Of a stretch of 64,000 nucleotides of DNA, positions 61,823 to 64,000 are shown piece after piece; position 1 is the stretch's first letter, and every line of letters starts with the position of its first letter. The stretch covers positions 24,667-88,666 of the forward strand of contig JASGFJ010000020.1 in assembly GCA_047605645.1 (NCBI GenBank), read 5' to 3'. The notes below the pieces were generated by a model. The model was not told where the DNA came from. It saw only the letters and a list, made by a program, of their open reading frames with translations, and searched no databases. The position numbers and the translations under genes are program-made. This DNA comes from UBA1309 sp047605645. Its GTDB lineage: Bacteria; Bacteroidota; Bacteroidia; Bacteroidales; Dysgonomonadaceae.

Positions 61823-62137
61823 ATGATACAATTATTAAAAACAAAGATTGGACAATTGCGGATAATTGCCGTATTAGAGGGTATTTCATTACTTGTTCTT
61901 ATTTTTATAGCTATGCTCTTGAAATACCTTGTTTCCTATCCGAACATCTCGCCTTTTGTGGGAGCAATCCACGGAGGTTTATTCCTTCTTTTTGTGTTCA
62001 ACACATTGAGTGTAGGAATAGAACAACAATGGAAATTTAGCAAAATTACATGGAAAGTGCTGATAGCTTAGATTATTCCATTCGGCACATTTTATATAGA
62101 TAGAAAGATATTAAGTAAAATAACTAAAACTATTTAA
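61823..62137 (+). pseudogene. DUF3817 membrane protein with an in-frame TAG
   Basis: The first 82 codons (MIQLLKTKIGQLRIIAVLEG, ISLLVLIFIAMLLKYL) fit the small DUF3817 membrane family. A TAG at 62069-62071 interrupts the frame, which then continues IIPFGTFYIDRKILSK and ends with TAA at 62137, two bases before the next ATG. IPFGTF-x-x-DRK is the usual C-terminus of DUF3817, so the stop is an internal nonsense change and the intact gene would be 104 codons. Function unknown. Confidence 0.75.
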
Positions 62138-62139
62138 TT

Positions 62140-62883
62140 ATGGAAATCATCATCCCTACATCGGGTATCTTGAGCAAAAGTGAAGTTCAAAAGTTTAAAA
62201 TAATGCTCATCCAATCAAAACTACAAGAAAATGTAAACAGACTAATGACAATGTTGCATATAAAATATTATTCCCAATTTAATTTGGCAGATATAAGGAT
62301 TCCAGATTCAGTATTGTCCAAAAGAGCAATGGAAGAAGTTCAGGACATCTGTCATCCGATTTTGCTCTACCACTCTTACAGAACGTATTTTTGGAGTGCC
62401 GGATTCGCTTTGTCTGAAAAGTTGAAAGTTGATTCAGAGCTATTGTTTGTTTCCTCACTTTTACACGATATAGGATTGACAGAAAAGCATCATCATATCT
62501 GTTCAAAAAAGTGTTTTGCTAGCCATGGAGGAGATTTCAGTAAAGAATTTTCTTTAAAAAACGGATTGAAAGAACAACAAGCTAACATTATCAAACAAGC
62601 GATTGATATGCACTTAAACCCGATTGTTGATAAGAAAAAGTATGGGAATGAAGCCTATACACTTTCAAAAGGTGCTGCAATGGACGTGATAGGTGCAAAT
62701 AGATTTCAGTTCAGTAAAAAATTTGTATCGGAAGTCCATCGCTTCTATTCGAGAGAAGGATTTAAGGAAGATATTATCAGTACAATGGAAAATTTTCATC
62801 ACAAAGAAGGAACTCGGGCTGATATTATGTATAAAATGGGGTTTGCAAAAATGGCGAATAAAAATCCTCTTGATATAAAGTAA
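62140..62883 (+). CDS. HD-domain hydrolase (cyanamide-hydratase-like)
   Basis: The 247-residue protein has an HD metal site: HPILLYHSYRTYFWSAGFAL, LLFVSSLLHDIGLTEKHHHI (the HD pair) and IKQAIDMHLNPIVD, with KGAAMDVIGANRF later. This order is that of cyanamide-hydratase-type HD proteins. Substrate unknown. It is the last gene of the TetR-controlled operon and appears intact. Confidence 0.85.
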   Translation: MEIIIPTSGILSKSEVQKFKIMLIQSKLQENVNRLMTMLHIKYYSQFNLADIRIPDSVLSKRAMEEVQDICHPILLYHSYRTYFWSAGFALSEKLKVDSELLFVSSLLHDIGLTEKHHHICSKKCFASHGGDFSKEFSLKNGLKEQQANIIKQAIDMHLNPIVDKKKYGNEAYTLSKGAAMDVIGANRFQFSKKFVSEVHRFYSREGFKEDIISTMENFHHKEGTRADIMYKMGFAKMANKNPLDIK

Positions 62884-62967
62884 AAGGAAATAATTTGTTC
62901 TTGTATAAAGTTTCTGGCTAAATTCTTTTGAAAGTATATTCTTCAATGATGTGGTATTATAATATAC

Positions 62968-62991
62968 GAGACTGTAATCTAAACTCTGTCC
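62968..62991. mobile_element. Probable left end of an IS256-family element
   Basis: GAGACTGTAATCTAAACTCT then GTCC lies 22 bases before the transposase ATG. Its right counterpart would be outside the window, so it is a position-based call. Confidence 0.4.
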
Positions 62992-63012
62992 AAAAACAAT
63001 TTATTTTGCCTT

Positions 63013-64000
63013 ATGGATAGAAACAGCCAAGAGTACCGGTTGATGCGCGACAAAGCCTTAGCTCAACTTCGCAGTGTGAATCGCTCACCGGAAAAGACGG
63101 CGCCTTTGGTCCGTTATTAAAAGAGTTTTTAGAAGCTGCCTTGGATGGCGAAATGTCCTCTCATTTAATTGATGAATAGCGTCTTATGGGTAATAAGCGC
63201 AACGGGCGTGGAAGCAAACGAGTCAAAACGATGGCCGGTGAGATCGAAATCGAGATACCTCAGGATTGTCATAGCAGTTTTAGCCCGGAGATACTGAAAA
63301 AACGTGAGACAGTCCTGGCCGATAATATGTCCTCTAAAATCATCAGTTTGTATGGCATGGGGATGAGTCTACGGGATATTTCATCTCATATTGAGCAGAT
63401 GTATGATGTTGAGATTTCGCATAATACCTTAAGTGAGATCATTGATCGTATAGTTCCCAAAGTCAAGGAATGGCAAAGTCGCCCCCTGGAATCCATGTAT
63501 ACTATCGTATGGCTTGATGCCATGCACTACAAGGTAAAAGACAGTGGACGTACTGAAAGCCGCGCTGTTTATAATGTGCTGGCTATAAACAAGGATGGTA
63601 GCAAAGAACTGATAGGTATGTATGTTTCTGAGAGTGAAGGAGCCAACTTTTGGTTGAGCGTTTTAACAGACCTGAAAGCTCGAGGAATGAAAGATGTCTT
63701 AATTGCCTGTATTGACAATCTCACAGGCTTTGCCGAAGCCATCAGCACCATCTTTCCAGAAGTCATCATCCAGAGCTGTATTGTTCATCAAATCCGTAAC
63801 TCGTTGAAGTATATCGCTTCCAAAGATCAAAAAGAATTTATGGCTGATTTAAAGACTGTCTACCAGGCACCTAACTTGGATTTGGCAGAGCTTAATCTTG
63901 ATAAAGTAGAAGACAAATGGGGGAAGAAATATCCTGTTGTTTTGGATTCCTGGAGGCGGAATTGGGATAAACTAACGGCCTATTTTGCTTACGATGAGCA
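63013..64000 (+). pseudogene. IS256-family transposase, frameshifted with an in-frame TAG (runs off the window)
   Basis: From ATG 63013 the first frame (MDRNSQEYRLMRDKALAQLR) ends at 63120. A second frame, from about 63075, gives CESLTGKDGAFGPLLKEFLE then AALDGEMSSHLIDE, a TAG at 63177-63179, and an open transposase to the window end: SLYGMGMSLRDISSHIEQMY, TIVWLDAMHYKVKDSGRTES (first catalytic Asp) and DVLIACIDNLTGFAEAISTI (second Asp), with SCIVHQIRNSLKYI. This is an IS256 mutator-type enzyme. The frameshift and stop should inactivate it unless recoded; the C-terminal Glu lies outside the window. Confidence 0.88.

Overview
The window is a chromosomal segment of a Bacteroidota bacterium, most likely order Bacteroidales. 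The evidence is the -7 promoter motif TAnnTTTG (TATCTTTG, TATTTTTG) in front of several genes, a SusC/SusD pair behind an ECF sigma/FecR cassette, DUF5362 and C1-peptidase genes of Bacteroidales type, and a TIGR04149-like double-glycine peptide precursor. I cannot fix the genus.

Layout. 1-8.1 kb is mostly housekeeping on the minus strand (ligA 5' part, a DUF5362 membrane protein, hslR-pth-rplY, radC, efp) with comB on plus. Between these genes lie decayed remnants of a TetR-like gene, an IS200-type (RAYT) transposase and a truncated AAA ATPase. 8.3-11.2 kb is a run of four small plus-strand genes separated by palindromic spacers that resemble each other in part; it reads like a gene-cassette array. 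11.2-16.6 kb is a minus-strand cell-wall and nucleotide salvage group: VanX-like dipeptidase, GH3/beta-lactamase fusion, and a 5'-nucleotidase split into two proteins. 17.5-26.6 kb is a minus-strand peptide cluster: a 53-codon four-cysteine double-glycine precursor missed by ordinary ORF length cut-offs, a C39 ABC exporter, HlyD, a VKOR/thioredoxin protein, a TlpA-like protein and two putative glycosyltransferases. 27.4-30.1 kb holds ilvA and a C1 aminopeptidase. 30.7-39.5 kb holds a sigma factor, outer-membrane proteins, a FecR fragment, and a TonB receptor followed by a pseudo-histidine kinase, an intact LytS-type kinase and a LytTR regulator.

40.27 kb is tRNA-Asp. A 14-bp copy of its 3' end recurs at 48.606 kb, bounding an 8.3-kb island with a truncated tyrosine integrase, a damaged IS21 element, a broken DUF1848 gene, and an AbiEi/AbiEii-like operon with an added metallophosphoesterase and an unknown gene behind a nested-palindrome operator. 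Just outside it is a second nucleotidyltransferase toxin-antitoxin pair (49.5-50.7 kb) whose toxin has lost one catalytic Asp. 51.5-58.6 kb is a complete ECF sigma/FecR/SusC(STN)/SusD locus without enzymes. 58.8-62.9 kb is a decaying region: DapA-like and ferredoxin pseudogenes, then a TetR gene with a perfect 14+4+14 operator controlling an operon in which two of four genes carry a single in-frame stop. The window ends inside an IS256-type transposase that also carries a frameshift and a stop.

The best candidate for an undescribed system is the 17.5-26.6 kb peptide cluster, with the AbiE-plus-phosphoesterase operon and the cassette-like array next.
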